A stretch of 64,000 nt of DNA from Hymenopus coronatus (taxonomy: Eukaryota > Arthropoda > Insecta > Mantodea > Hymenopodidae), in assembly GCA_030762935.1 (NCBI GenBank), contig CM060900.1, forward strand, positions 396,879,132 to 396,943,131, read 5' to 3'. The notes below the pieces were generated by a model. That model was not told where the DNA came from and did not search any database. It saw only the letters and a list, made by a program, of their open reading frames with translations. A program made the translations under genes and the position numbers. Within the stretch, counting starts at the first letter, position 1; every line of letters starts with the position of its first letter. Of this stretch, positions 44,502-56,700 are shown piece after piece.

Positions 44502-45329
44502 GTTACTATGAAATGGAGACAATCAAATAGAAAACATACTGTGAATGTTAACAATGAGTATCTATAATTGAAATAAACCATGACACAATTACAGCTTAAG
44601 TGAAGCTAATGTGCATTTTATTTGCCAATAGACGACTGCTAAGCCGAAGCGTGCTTAGCTCTTAACATATATAAGGAAAAAGGTAAGAAAAAAATCTGAT
44701 GAATGGTTTGTACTGTCGCCAAATGAAGTGTCGGATACTGGATAGTCACAAAAATAGATGCACTATATAAGCAGATGGTGCCAAGGTTATTCACTATGTA
44801 TTTAAGTAAGCACAGTCAAAATATTGTGTCAACTTAAGAAGATGCATTTCAGCTCCATATATATTTTGCTATGAATAAAATAAAAACCTCTAGTCACAGG
44901 AGTTCGGTTTGATAATAAATGACAAGCTATATTAGTAACATAAACTGAGTGTATTTGCTAGTATTTCCGCTATCAGCTTAAGAAACCTTATGGTTTTTAC
45001 AACGTGAACCAATAAAAACCAACAAGTTTAAACATTTTTTATGATCTAAATATCATTTCATTTGCTGTTTTACGTGCGGAAGTGGTTTACAGTATTGAGG
45101 TTAAGCAACTTGGTAGTGCTGGGCCATACTAGGTTTTTAAACTACAAAACAGTTGAAGCAATTCCACGCTGGTTTCCTGCATATTGAGTTTTATGTTCGG
45201 TTTGTACTTGTAAAGTATGACTACCGAAGTTTGGTAATTCTTATTCAAGGTTGGTTTCTCTTCCACCATGAATTGACTTTCATTCATTCCCTATAATTTC
45301 AATTCCACTTTTACGTTTCTGGTAGGCTT
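44502..45329. other. Unannotated sequence
   Basis: Upstream side of the candidate exon. No repeat or further motif is recognised. Confidence 0.35.
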
Positions 45330-45660
45330 AGAGGGTCTACAGTGTCGGACATATGGCACAAATCCTTGTTTATTAGGAAGTCTTCTCCGCTCTACCAGAT
45401 TGCATCCTTCTCTGAGCCGTGTTAGGTGGATTCAGTTCTCTGTGGATCCACCAGAAGGAAGCCTACTCCGAACAGCTCACCTGTGGGACTAGTTCTTCGA
45501 GCTTGGAATTGTCGGGGACCTATGCGGGTCTCCTCACCTATGGTCTACAGTCCCTTGCTCTTCCTACACCTTGCCCGTTCTTTATGGGGTTGGTAAGCAG
45601 AAAATATACGCTGAGATTCAAGTTTCCAAGGTCCCTCCGTTATCGGGACTTTTGATTTCT
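45330..45660 (+). repeat. Dispersed repeat family M, copy 2
   Basis: It matches 1740-2035 in several blocks, the best being 'ccaccagaaggaagcct' and the 'cttgctcttcctacacc' region. It holds a 78-codon frame without a known domain. Nature unknown. Confidence 0.45.
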
Positions 45661-46084
45661 CTTGTGGAAATTCAATTCTCTCATACCGGCAAAAGGCGGA
45701 GATACTGTACACTATTCCAATAAACTATAATATTATTAGAACTACAGCGTGACTCTTAACTCCCTTAACTCTAATGGAATAAGCTGCAAATAGAAGTGTA
45801 GCGGTAACTGCATTTGTAAAAGTACAGTACGGACTGACTGCAATGATCCAGAGAAAGCAGGAGATAGAAAAAAGAAGTAAATTAAAATCACAATTAACTT
45901 ATTCGTTTACAGAATATGTTGAAAGTGTTCCTCATTCTTTAGAAGACATAGATTCTCACGTCTATTACTTTCACCACCAAATACTATGCGTGTATGTTGG
46001 TAGAGAAGGTATTATATTCCACCCAAAATGCAATATCGAGAATTCAGCGTATATATATTACTATCCTCTGAATAAAAAAATAAA
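45661..46084 (+). other. Unannotated sequence with an unassigned open frame
   Basis: A plus-strand frame starts at 45843 and has about 80 protein-like residues ('ESVPHSLEDIDSHVYYFHHQ') before entering family E sequence near 46085. I recognise no domain, and no splice site or second copy supports it. Confidence 0.2.
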
Positions 46085-46805
46085 AAACGGTCCGTGCGCG
46101 CGTGTGTTTGTTTGTTTGTCTGTCTGACTGTGGACAGCATATCTCAAAAACAGAAACTCAGTTAAATACCAAACTTGGCATCTAATTTTAACATCTACCG
46201 AGGATTCGAGAGCAAACTACTTTTGTATAGATTTTTTTTCAAAAAGTTAGTATTTCTCAGAAATGGCTCTAAGGATTTAGATTCAAATACCATATATTAA
46301 AGATATTTGCATGACAAATAAAATGTACCTCTTGAGTTTTCTGGTAAGTCTCTGAAGATCTCTCCATTTTGGATGAATTTTGCATAGCTGGTAAACCGTA
46401 AGAGATAGACAAAAACTTACTGTACAAAAAATGTGTGTTTCGTTAAAATACACAATTTATGTAATTTACATTTTTTGGGGAGTTAAATATTTCCGATATA
46501 CTCCTTGTTATTTGTTTCAATTTTAAAATACTTAAGTGCTTCTCATATGCGAATTCGTCATTCCTATTTCTTTTATTTAACTACTGGTCATGCAAAGAGA
46601 ACCGAATTTTATTCACATGCCAACCAAATTTTAAAAGATTTGACTATTGCTTTAGCCTAGCGTATTCCCTTATTGTATTTCCCTTATTATTACAAGGGAC
46701 TCAGTGAAAAGACCATTTCAGCTAATGTTTATCTTGATTAGCATGAAATGGATAGAAGAATAAGCCTTTGTAACTGTAGTTTGTTACAAAATAGGTAGAG
46801 AAATT
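46085..46805 (-). mobile_element. Family E copy, 3'-truncated at the CA tract
   Basis: Read on the minus strand it runs from 'atttctctacctattttg' to the CA-rich stretch ('gtgcgcgcgtgtgtttg' on the plus strand). The final ~130 bp of the family are missing. Confidence 0.78.
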
Positions 46806-47399
46806 CATATGAATGAGACAAATCAGACTTTTTTATTGATAACCACTTTGATTAGCTTCACTTTTGTCACTGAATTACCGATTTTTACTATTGGCAAATT
46901 CATTTTTGAAATCTACTGCTTCTTGCAACGATAAACAGAACTATCTATTGAAATTTAATTATTACATCGTAAACAGTAGCCTGAAACGGTAATCTTGAAT
47001 TGAAAACTACTCCGTAATCTTCTGTTTCAGTTATTTACATTGAAAACGCTTATGTTCAATAGAAAACATTCTCAACTTAAATGAACACTTGCACACTAGT
47101 AGGGAGAAGAAAATTGGCCATCATTCGCTTTGGGAATGGATCACGACTGCCCTCTCCTTGAAAGGCCCTGAACAAGTTATTTCTACCCACCATTTTGAAA
47201 CTGTTATGGAGTACTGTGGAGAGACTAAAATATCACATTATATACTCATTCTGGTGCAGTGCATATTTATTGAAATCTTCATCATAATGCTGCTCATTAA
47301 CATAGTCGACCATTTTGTCTCAATAGGAGAAGTAAAGTCATTCTCCTCACTGGAAAATTAGCCTCAAAATATCTTAGCACAAAACACAACGCACTGGGC
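46806..47399. other. Unannotated sequence
   Basis: The 90-codon frame at 47089-47361 has a hydrophobic centre but no identifiable domain. Confidence 0.35.
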
Positions 47400-48132
47400 G
47401 TCGGCATTACATGTTCAGGCTTTCACGCCGTGTTGCTTGCTTGTGGAATAAGTAACGTCACTATCCTCGGACCAAATATTACCCAAAAATATCCCCTATC
47501 ACCTGATGTACAACAAGCTCAAATATTTTGGATTACACTCAGATTCTACTCTGTTACCCTTGAAGTAAATGATGTAATTTTCTCAAAGCAATCTTCATGT
47601 AAAACATGCCCTATTAACTGAACTTTAAGAAACTCAGACGTGTTTAATTACACGCTGAGTTTTCACACCCTGTTACTTGCTTATCGAGTAATTGATGTCA
47701 TTTTGATCAAAGTAAGCTTCAAATAGAATATGCCCTATAAGCTTAGGCTGAACAAGTTAATATATTTTGGATTACGCGCTCAGTTTTTACACCTTTTGCT
47801 GCTTTATGGCGTAAGTAATGCAACTTCCCTCAGAGATACTGAACTTCAACAAATTCAGACGCTTTTAATTATCTGTTCAGAGTTTACATCCAGTTACTTC
47901 TTTTGAAGTAAGTGATTTCATTTTATTCAGAGTAAGCTTCACTTGGAACGCCCTATTAACTGAAATTCAGCAAGCTCAGATATTTTATATTATACGGTCA
48001 GATTTGGTATCCTGTTACTTCTTTTGAAGTAAAGTGGTTTCGTTTTCTTTAGAGCAACCTTCACCTAGAGCATGCCTATCAATTGAACTTCAACAAGTAC
48101 AAACGTTGTTGATTACATGCTCACTCTTACAA
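47400..48132. repeat. Strongly eroded ~118-bp tandem repeat, about six units
   Basis: The marker 'attac(a)' followed by 'gctcagtttttacaccctg' and 'ttacttctt..gaagtaa' recurs at 47406, 47532, 47647, 47771, 47878, 47989 and 48112 (spacings 126, 115, 124, 107, 111 and 123). Each unit also has 'atgccctattaactgaactt' followed by 'caacaagctcagac', or a decayed form. Units differ by perhaps 30%, so it is an old array that no longer homogenises. Confidence 0.8.
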
Positions 48133-48649
48133 CGTATCCATGGGGAACTGAAATCGATTTGAGTCCAATTCCATTTGGATACCACCGCGTTTCATATGTT
48201 AGATTAAGTTCAAATTGAGATCGAGTTAAATATGCAAGATTCGAGAAGATATAGTTCAAGTTTTATATTTGTCGACTTAGATTTACGTTGGCTAATATGT
48301 TAAAACACATTTCTGAGTATTATAAATAGGTTTTGAGGTTAAAAATGATTGCGTGATTATGAAAACGATAAAAATATCTCTGTTGTGTGTTTTATGACCC
48401 CGGTTCTTGGCAATGTAATGAAGAAAAGAAAATGCCGAACGTAGAGGATGTTGAAAATATTACAGTGGTGTAATCAGTACGATTGGGATACTGAGGTGTT
48501 TCCATCCAACTTATTTCAATTCGATCACATTTCGATTCTAGTTTCTAAGGGAATTGAATCCAACATTCAATACGATCTAAGTCCGCGTTTGCAAGTAGTC
48601 TTCAGTCCGGAATTTGTACTCAAATTGATTTCAACTCCCCGTAGAAACG
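48133..48649. mobile_element. MITE-like element with ~40-bp terminal inverted repeats
   Basis: The left end 'cgtatccatggggaactgaa' and 'atcgatttgagtccaattcc' matches the reverse complement of the right end ('cgtttctacggggagttgaa', 'atcaatttgagtacaaattcc'), with weaker similarity inward. The element is 517 bp, non-coding, and abuts the 118-bp array. Flanking 'acgt' may be a target duplication but is too short to trust. Confidence 0.7.
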
Positions 48650-49734
48650 TGATATCTGTTATTTGGTTATGGAACAAGTGGCGTTATATTCCTTAGAGAG
48701 TGCCCTCTCTACGGAAATTCAGCACACTGGTTTTCGGATTTCGCACTAAACTCATTCGTCTTTGATAGTTGTTTATGGAGTAAATTACGTGCTGTGCTGC
48801 AGTTTCTTGTCTCGTGTTCGAATATTGCGTGACACTGCTCTACACAATTCGTTTGACCTCGGAGGTAGGTTACATCAAGTTGTTTATTGCTTACTTCAGA
48901 GTAAAATCGTCGCATGTTACGAAACCATGAGGTGACACATTCATAAGCTATAGGAAGAATATTTCAATCCTGAAAAAATGCTTTAAACTTCGATGTTACG
49001 AACAGATCCTTAAAAATGTGTTCTCAGTTCGAGTATAATAAAAGTATCAAATTGATTGGTACTTGGGGAAGTGAGAGAAACTCTGGCTTTTGTTGAAAGT
49101 TTAAAATGTGTAAATAAAAAAAAATAAAATAAGCTCTATCTAAAAGCCGAACACATTATTTGTCTTCTGAATCAATGTAACAAAAGTTTATTACCCCTCA
49201 GCAATGCAGTGTAGGAATTGTACATGTGCCTTATAAAAGGTTAGTTTCGTCTACAAGTTTGTGCCACTTTAAGACATTTACCGGAAACTAAATAATTTGA
49301 ATAATCTCCACAAGGTATTGAATGATGCTCTCTGCAACTATTCAGGTAGAAATGCTTATTTATTGTTTCCTTATCTATTTTGTATGGCAGAAATTGAAAG
49401 TTGAACTATGTTGGATTTTTTTTATTTTTATTTTATTTATTATTTATTATGTTTTAATCTTAAAGCGTTGTTAAGACTATATGAAGAACTTTAATCTCTC
49501 TTTTAGGACTAATTGCCACAATTTCATAATTACTTCCAAAAACCTTTTCAAAGTCTTCGGCACAACTTGATTATGGAATCACTTCAATCAGAACACCGAT
49601 ATTCAGCACAGTGGCAGAGGAACAGCTTAGTGATCTCTCCTAAAACTACTCAGATAAACCTTTGCTGCTTTCTTCAGCACATCTCTTAATGCTTTTAGAC
49701 ATTAAAGAATAAGTTGCAAGAGTTGAGTAAGAAT
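48650..49734. other. Unannotated AT-rich sequence
   Basis: The minus frame at 48709-48915 has no motif. A T/A-rich low-complexity patch is at 49405-49450. Confidence 0.35.
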
Positions 49735-50165
49735 GACCGAGCGATGTGGCGCCACAATAATTTGTTCGACTCGTATATGGGAGGTTGGTGGTTCGATTCT
49801 CGTAACAGACCACTTGACCCATGTTTTTCAGGAGCTTCCGGGTCGCCAGGCGAATGCTGAGTAGGTTCATTACATCCTCGAATTTTCTGGCCCATCATTT
49901 CCTGTTCCCATATTTTTCTCGTCAGCTATTTCAGGGTTGAAGGACCAGGTGACGGTGTCGGCTGTTTGGGACTGGATTGTGGTTTGTGCATTATAAAGAA
50001 ACTGACGTCTTCGTCGGTAGCGCTTGATCGGTATGCGCCTACAGGAATTTGAAGCTCGGGCTCCCTGGTGGGACCACCGGAGCCTCGGAGCTCGTGAATG
50101 AGATCGGGCGGCAGTAAACGGACTTGTAAGGCATTAAAAGGAATAATTCTTATAGGAGGTCATAA
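49735..50165 (+). mobile_element. tRNA-derived SINE, family K (about 430 bp)
   Basis: The head 'gaccgagcgatgtggcgcc' and 'ggtggttcgattctcg' carries A- and B-box-like sequences. The GC-richer body includes 'gaccaggtgacggtgtcgg', 'gaagctcgggctccctgg' and 'gagatcgggcggcagtaaac' and ends near 'ggcattaaaaggaataattc'. A head fragment is at 19345, and the stretch at 57160-57250 ('ggttcctgaggaatagacc') may be a remote relative of the body. Confidence 0.6.
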
Positions 50166-50214
50166 TGATTCAATATCAATGGTGGGGGCAAGTCTTCTGT
50201 GATAAAATGTTCAG

Positions 50215-50505
50215 AATTTTTTTTTTATTTTTTTATTTGGGCTTAAAAATTTTCTTTTAAAAGTTTAGTTAAGTAATAAAGGGAGACGATCCGTCGGCAA
50301 CCGTCAAGAAGCCGTCCATGCCGTTACCTTGATATGATAGCCCTTCGGGTTTCTCATCTCATCCCTCCCCTAGTGTCACTTAAGATGCAAAAGGCCCTCA
50401 GGGTCTATATCTGGTGCTCTTCCCCAGTGCCTAGACACCCTCTCTGGGTATAATCCCAATCCTAATCCTAAGTAGGAATGTCGCGCATTCCGTTACATTC
50501 TACAA
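50215..50505 (+). other. T-rich run followed by a GC-richer block of unknown nature
   Basis: After a T-rich tract (50218-50240), 'gggagacgatccgtcggcaa', 'gaagccgtccatgccg' and 'ccctcagggtctatatctgg' stand out from the AT-rich surroundings. It could be a 3' untranslated part of a LINE or another SINE body. No second copy is in the window. Confidence 0.3.
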
Positions 50506-50988
50506 AGTGCTGTGATTGTGAGAAGATGTTTTCACTCTTATTATTGTGATCAAGTCCAAATAAACATCGAGACTATAACACTAAAATGGGATCCGACCGG
50601 CCATTTGCACATTTGATAATGTGGCATCAAGTAAGTTCCTTCATTCACTGACCTAGTGGAACAAATGCCATTTACTAACATCTATCATCCAAATTTGTAT
50701 ATGAAATATAAATCTCATTTTTGTCTTGGAGGGAATTGAGAAAATTTCATCAATATTAAGAAAATATATTGCACTTTAATTATAGTTACCGTCAGAAATA
50801 ATCATATAAAATATGTATTCTATTTGTTTTTCTTATATATATGCTAACATATTGTAATGATCATCGCGCGAATCCAACTGCGCGCAAGGTAAATTTTTAC
50901 ATGTTTATAAGTGCCCGAGTGCCAGCGTAGGTCAGTATTGGATATTCCTCAACTGAGCGCGGCGGTCAGTTTTGCATTTACCTTCCCA

Positions 50989-51009
50989 TTTTTTTTTTTT
51001 TTTTTTTTT
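50989..51009. repeat. Poly-T run
   Basis: About 21 T residues, possibly the A tail of a minus-strand retroposon whose body I do not recognise. Confidence 0.9.
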
Positions 51010-51254
51010 GGAGACTTAGGCCAGTTATCATAGGAGTGGTTAAAATGCAGTGTGGTAATGTACAAAATTTGTCAGGAGCTTAAAATACTTATGCATACCT
51101 GTATTGAAACAAGGCATTTATCAAGAAGTAAATTATGCACTTAAATTATGTGCCTATCTTGTAATAATAAGGAACACAATTTTGGGTATGCAATCGTGAG
51201 ATAGTTCTTCCTCTATATTCCACTAAGTACTGTCTACGCTTTTTACAGCCAGAT

Positions 51255-51978
51255 TTAGTTTTGTAAGTAGTGTGTTAGCATCAAGAAAACGGACGTATAT
51301 GAATGTGCACTGTTAAAGTTAAGTCCGAAATCCCTATGGGATGCCTCACAAGCATTGGTTATTCTATCTGACATGATCGTGTCACAATCCCGAATTTCTG
51401 GAGGAAACCCACTAAAAGAATCTGTGACATTTTCAAATAATCTACAAAACTTGTAAAATTCGGATCGTTGTGTTTCATGGTCATTGAATATTCGACAAAG
51501 GCATCTCCTACTTTCTCGGGAAAGAGCAAAGTTTAACCAAATTCTCAAAGCAACCATTTGCCGACAACAGTACTACTCTGTTTATATTCAGGTAACCCTA
51601 AAATGTGAGTTTCTCTCCACCAAGCCTGTGTGAAATAAAACCTACAACCTACTATAGATGATGACGGCCACATCTGACAAATTGCTCTATGTGTGGCTTC
51701 TTCAAAATCAGCTAAAACTGCTCAAGATTCAAACTTAATATTACTCGTATTATCATAGGCATTACGATTTCAGCAACATGTTCTCGCATGTGACTGATGC
51801 TTTGTTTGGCAATAAGAAAAACTAATGGGATTTACTGACTCTTATTGCATACATGAATTGTGAAAAATGGGTAGAACATTTACAACAGTAATATAAATTA
51901 CCATCTACAAAAATGTTTTCACTCTCACATAGTCGTAAATTACTCTCCGTCGCAAAACAAACGATGTTCGAATTATTT
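51255..51978 (-). pseudogene. MULE-type transposase relic
   Basis: The product would be a Mutator-like DNA transposase. On the minus strand, from about 51975, 'FATESNLRLC' then 'ESENIFVDGNF' matches the start of the MULE domain with the first catalytic Asp ('xxDGTF'). The middle (about 51890-51725) is broken by stops. At 51722-51563 an unbroken stretch reads 'ADFEEATHRAI' (second acidic site 'DxExA'), 'IVGCRFYFTQAWWRE' (the 'GCxFHxxQxxxR' block, His replaced by Tyr) and 'LGLPEYKQSS'. The last 100 codons (51557-51255) are open and include 'FPPEIRD' and 'RITNACEASHRDF', matching the family's 'FPPxxW' and 'RTTNxCExFHxxF'. Enough is left for a firm family call, and breaks in the first half rule out activity. 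I saw no terminal inverted repeats. Confidence 0.85.
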
Positions 51979-52235
51979 TAATTAATCGGTAGCAATTTTT
52001 CACTCTCCATACTTAAAAGTGGCATTTCCTGCTAAGTTTTGTGAACTTCTCCTAACGCAAAATTGACCTTCTAGCACGACATATGCATTACCTAATGCAA
52101 TTTACGTCTTTCCTTCAAGCGTCAGTTCTTTCAAAGGAAAATTCTATCCGAATGTTTTTTCAGATATTCAGTAACAGCTTTGCGCTTTACATTGTTGCAG
52201 ACGACTTTTCTATCCAAACTATGAGCGGTTTGATG
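51979..52235. other. Unannotated sequence between the MULE relic and SINE B
   Basis: This may include the remaining N-terminal part of the MULE relic in unrecognisable form. Confidence 0.3.
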
Positions 52236-52462
52236 CCGTGTCGTAGCCGAGTGGTTAGACCACTCTCGTCTCTCATCAAGGCCCGAGTTTGATCCCCGGT
52301 GGCCTCATATGGGATTGTGGTGACAAAGCGGTGCAGGACGGTTTACTCCGGATTCTCCCGCCATCGCATTCCGCCGGTGCTCCACCTTCACTCCATGTAT
52401 CATCAGTGTCATTGCCTGCGGTGCCATAGTAGTAAACGCTGGTGTAAAACAATATAATTTCA
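52236..52462 (+). mobile_element. tRNA-derived SINE, family B, plus-strand copy
   Basis: The head 'gtagccgagtggttagacca' and the altered B box 'gagtttgatccccgg' are followed by the family body ('ccatcgcattccgccggtgc') and the end 'tgcctgcggtgccatagtag'. No A tail is evident and no direct repeats were found. Confidence 0.85.
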
Positions 52463-54414
52463 TTAGTAAATAAACTGTGAGTAGTAGTATCATTTAAATA
52501 AACAGGGGACTTACATGTTTTCACACTACACTTCCCCGTTACTCCTCGCTGTGTTCCCTATCTCAGTGAAATTTATATCCATCTACAATAACTAAACTTT
52601 GTCCCCTCTGACTTTTCAGAACTTCCAGAGAAGTTTTGGAATCCATTGCCGTATAGAAACCGTCGCTCTACAGGAACACACATGCTGAGTACATCGTTTT
52701 ATACACACCACTGCATTGTATACACTCGGAACAATCGATACTCGTTAACAGTGGTACCGTCCCAATATCCCATTGCCACAAATATTCTCGAAAAAAACGA
52801 CTAACATTATTATTGCCAGACCACATGAGAAAGACTCCTTAGCATTTGACGCATTTGTGATATACCTGTTCGCGCACAGTTTTCAGTCGGTCACTTTCAA
52901 CCCTCCCCCTTGATTATGCACCAGGATCCAAATCGGAAGTTGTACAACATGTTAGAAGGTGCTAAAATTATTGCAGGCCGGAAATAAGTTACCATGGAAT
53001 GTTGATGACCTTTTAGTCATCAAAAGGCAATATAAGTACCCCAAGTGCGATATATGCTCAAAAGAAATAAAAAAACCAATATTAGTACCCCCAAGTAGTA
53101 ATCTTTTTGCCAGACGCCCTTCCACTATTCACCAGGTTGTCGGAGTGGTTTAATATTGTTTATGTGAACATTCTGACAATCAAGAGCTCTCACAGGTATG
53201 GGTATTTGTTGAAGTGGCTACAGTAGGTCTTTAGAAGATAAGCCTCTTGAGCGAAATATCAGATTGCCTCAGTCATAGTTATTCTGCCTCTTCAGCTCCA
53301 TTCCTACAGTCTTCGTGAATAGTCCCCGTCCTAAGCTACCTCTCTTGAGCAGTGTTCGGTTTTGAACAACTCTGATGCTACATAACCTCAAAATTGTGAG
53401 GGAATGCAGAAATAGACAATATTGATTAGGAAAGCTAAGTTTATAATTGTGATATTCTGAGTTTACCATTCTTAGCGCCTAAACATGTAGCCTATGCAAT
53501 TAGAGATGCTTAGCTTTGATAACGGTAACACAAGTTAATACCCTCCCATGATACATGTTTAATTTTCACCTATGCAAATATTTCCCATTTTCACCAAACA
53601 TAGGGAACGAACAAAAACGAAACCTACTCTAAAAATACGAAAAATTGAAGAGTTTTGCTTTTTACCGAATTTTAAAAGTTAATTTTATTAGTGTATCCGT
53701 CTATACATATTGCCGGAACAGATTTGAAGTGGTAATATAATTTAATGTGATCAAACTTTTTCTGATATAAAAAGCTGAATTCGGTACCCGAAGCAAATAA
53801 ATATCACGGACTAAGTCCTTAACGACTGTTTAAATTCCTTAACACTACTTTAGTTGACGGCGATAAAGGTCACATGATATACATGCATGGTTATTAAGTT
53901 CAATGGCATACTTCTTTACACTAATGCATTTTACTAATCAAAATCAAAGATCTCCTAATTATGCGGTCTTATTAAATTTACTACCAATTACTAATTTGTT
54001 AAAAGGAACAGTAATCCGACACACAAATAGATCACCATCACATTAGGGTGTTTTTATGAGTCTAATTCAGGCGTGATCAAACTCTTTTGAGTTTCAGGCT
54101 TGCTACGTGCATGCAGTGGGTAAACATGTGACAGCAAAGTCACAGACTTTGTACAGTGTGTCGTTTGTTTATTATATCGGGAGCAGAAAGCAATTCAATG
54201 CGCAATCTTACATTTACGCCTGTCTAGGAGGACTCTTTCTTACGCATAGAAAGCGGTGAAATAAATGTTCAGTTTGTGGTAAAGATCTGCTTTCAGAAAT
54301 GCAACTTGCAGGCTCATTGTGCAATCATGCAATGAGTAGAACTTTTTTAATTGTGTTCAACACCAATTAGTTACTAAGTTGCCTATTCGTTTTCACTAAT
54401 ATGAACGTGTCGTA
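52463..54414. other. Unannotated AT-rich sequence
   Basis: Frames at 52959-53153 (plus) and 53269-53469 (minus) have no motif. No repeat is shared with the rest of the window. Confidence 0.35.
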
Positions 54415-54690
54415 CTCCGTGGCCTGGGTACAATATGTTAGCCTGTGGTTCCCAAGGTCGTGAATTCAATCCCAGCGGAGGGCGATACATTTTTGCGGAC
54501 CTTACAATCCTTAGCATTTCTTCCTTCGCAAGAGAAGTAAACCCGTTGAACCCGTGCCGTAGATTTACGGCACTAAAATAAATCTCAAGGCTGATAAAGA
54601 GACCTCTGAGCAAAATTAAGGGATCTTTCAAGCCTAATATGGAATGAGACGCTGAGAATCGCAGCATTTAGGGAGCGTCGATTAATAATA
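54415..54690 (+). mobile_element. tRNA-derived SINE, family F, plus-strand copy
   Basis: The B-box region is decayed ('gtgaattcaatcccagc'). The body 'cgtgccgtagatttacggca' and 'gacctctgagcaaaattaa' is well kept, as is the end 'gagacgctgagaatcgcag'. It is older than the 29226 copy by the number of changes. Confidence 0.85.
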
Positions 54691-56335
54691 CCTAGTTAAA
54701 TTGTTGCTGTAAATGGTTTTCTTATTGTTTGCAGTAAAATGCAATTACAATGGTATTAAGCAAAATAAAGAGCCTATTGTTTACTTATGTTACTTGTACT
54801 ACGATAATTGTCATTATTTGTGTTACTACTACCAGTTTCAGCAAAACCTATGAGAATGTCATCTTAATATCCAAATTATAATTACTAATGCAACTGACAT
54901 TACACAGCAGCATTGCTGTACCAGTCATCAGCCTATGAAAGGTGGATTCGTATTTCAAACATAAATTATTTTACTCTCACAAAAGTGAAGGAATTATCTG
55001 TTCTTTTTTTCCATGCATTTTGCCACGCAGTGGACAGTAGGCTTTTCGCAGAAACATCAAGAAAAGTTGCTCTTTCACTCCTTCACTCAACGGCAACCAA
55101 TTACAAACGCTGGGTGTATAGTTTCAGTTCGCTGTATTCAAACTTTTTGAGAAAACGAATAATTTGTATAAGAAATTTTCAATCTGAAATAAAAATAAAA
55201 ATGAAGAAAATGCTCATATGGTTGCCAATATGCACAGCTATGACCTGGTAACATGAGCTACCATATGTATAAGTTGTAGACCAACACCCCCTATAAAAAT
55301 TAGAATATTACTCCTCTTTTCTCCTAAAAGAATAGTTATTCGTTTTTCTGTGAGTTGATTCAAAATTAAGCGTACAGGTGGTAGATACGATGTCATTTAA
55401 AATATCTGTAAGATGTAATTCATAGCTACAGTGGTAACGTACATTTCAAACTGAAGAATATATTTGCAGTTTATAAAACTGAAATAAAAAAAAAAACTAA
55501 ACGGATATCTTCTGACAATTTCGTTGTGTCAGTTTTCTTACACATTCAATAATATCTAAATTACAAGTGGATCACACAAATATTAAGACCAATTAAACTT
55601 TTCTGTAACTTAGAAAAGCAACAAACACTAAAACAACCAGGAATGTCTAAATATCAGTGTAGTATAAAAATAGGTACGTAAATTGTTACTGATGAACACT
55701 GCTTTAACATCTATATTGTTTAATTAACGGATTTCTATAAAGGTAAAAATGAAACTTTTAAAATTTAGTAGGTCGTACTATGCAATATTAGTACGCTTAG
55801 AATAAATAAAGCTGCCTGGAATAAATACCGGGCGATTCTGCTGTTCCTAAACATGTTTAGAAATGCAACCTGCAGATTAAATCTTACGTGAAAACAGTGT
55901 GTATTTTTCCAGTTGATTCTGCTATAGCCATATTCTTATATTGTTTGTATTCATTAATATTTTAAACTGGAATTAATTACTAATTGCTTTACAAGGGTAA
56001 AGAGGCTAAAGAAATCTTAAACTTGAAGTGGAACTGAAAACAGGATTACAGGAAGTCTTCGCTACAAACCATTTCACCAAAAGTGAGTTGTTATCCAATG
56101 TATCTTTTGAGCTGATCTCTATATTACACGAGCACTTGTTCCATCACAATATTTTTAATTATGCTTAATTCTTCACCGCTTGAGAGGAAGGGTTTTACCA
56201 TAACATTAACAGTGATTGCCATTATTAGTGTAGAGTAATGTGTATCCGGTGCTGTGCCTTTTCTCATTTATCCTGTCATTCATCGTTTTCCACCCTTTTA
56301 CGTTTATTTACCATATTTACCGTTCGCTTCCAGAC
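54691..56335. other. Unannotated AT-rich sequence
   Basis: The 112-codon frame at 54913-55251 shows no recognisable domain. No repeat is identified. Confidence 0.35.
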
Positions 56336-56510
56336 ATCCGCATGTGAGATTTGTAGTGGACAAAACGGCGCAGGGGAGGGTTTTCTCCAGGTTCTCCGTT
56401 TTTCCCTGCCATTGCATTCCACCGGTGCTCCATCTTCATTCCATGTTTCATCAGCGTAATCGCCTCCGGTGCCGTATGTGGTAAAACCGGGCGTTAAACA
56501 AAATTATCAT
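56336..56510 (+). mobile_element. SINE family B, 5'-truncated copy
   Basis: It starts at 'ccgcatgtgagatttgtagt' (just after the B box), keeps the full body and ends 'ggtaaaaccgggcgttaaac'. Loss of the tRNA-like head is typical of incomplete retroposition. Confidence 0.85.
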
Positions 56511-56700
56511 CATACCACATTTACAAACACTTATGTCCGAGGGCACAGTAGTGAACTGAGAAAAAGCACTATGATGGAATACATTTTAAGACTGAATCTC
56601 TATCACTGGTAAAACTAATTTTGCGTTATAAGGAAAAAGATGTCACTTTGATGGAAATCAGTGTTGTTATTTAAATAATCGGATGTGTTCTATTCACACG

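Noticed and set aside
45843..46127. A 94-codon plus-strand frame as a gene
   Set aside because: Its end lies in a reversed family E copy and no domain, splice site or homologous copy supports the first part, so only the open frame itself was recorded.
52959..53153. A small plus-strand frame with 'CDIC' as a zinc-finger remnant
   Set aside because: Only one Cys pair is present with no matching His or Cys pair at zinc-finger spacing.
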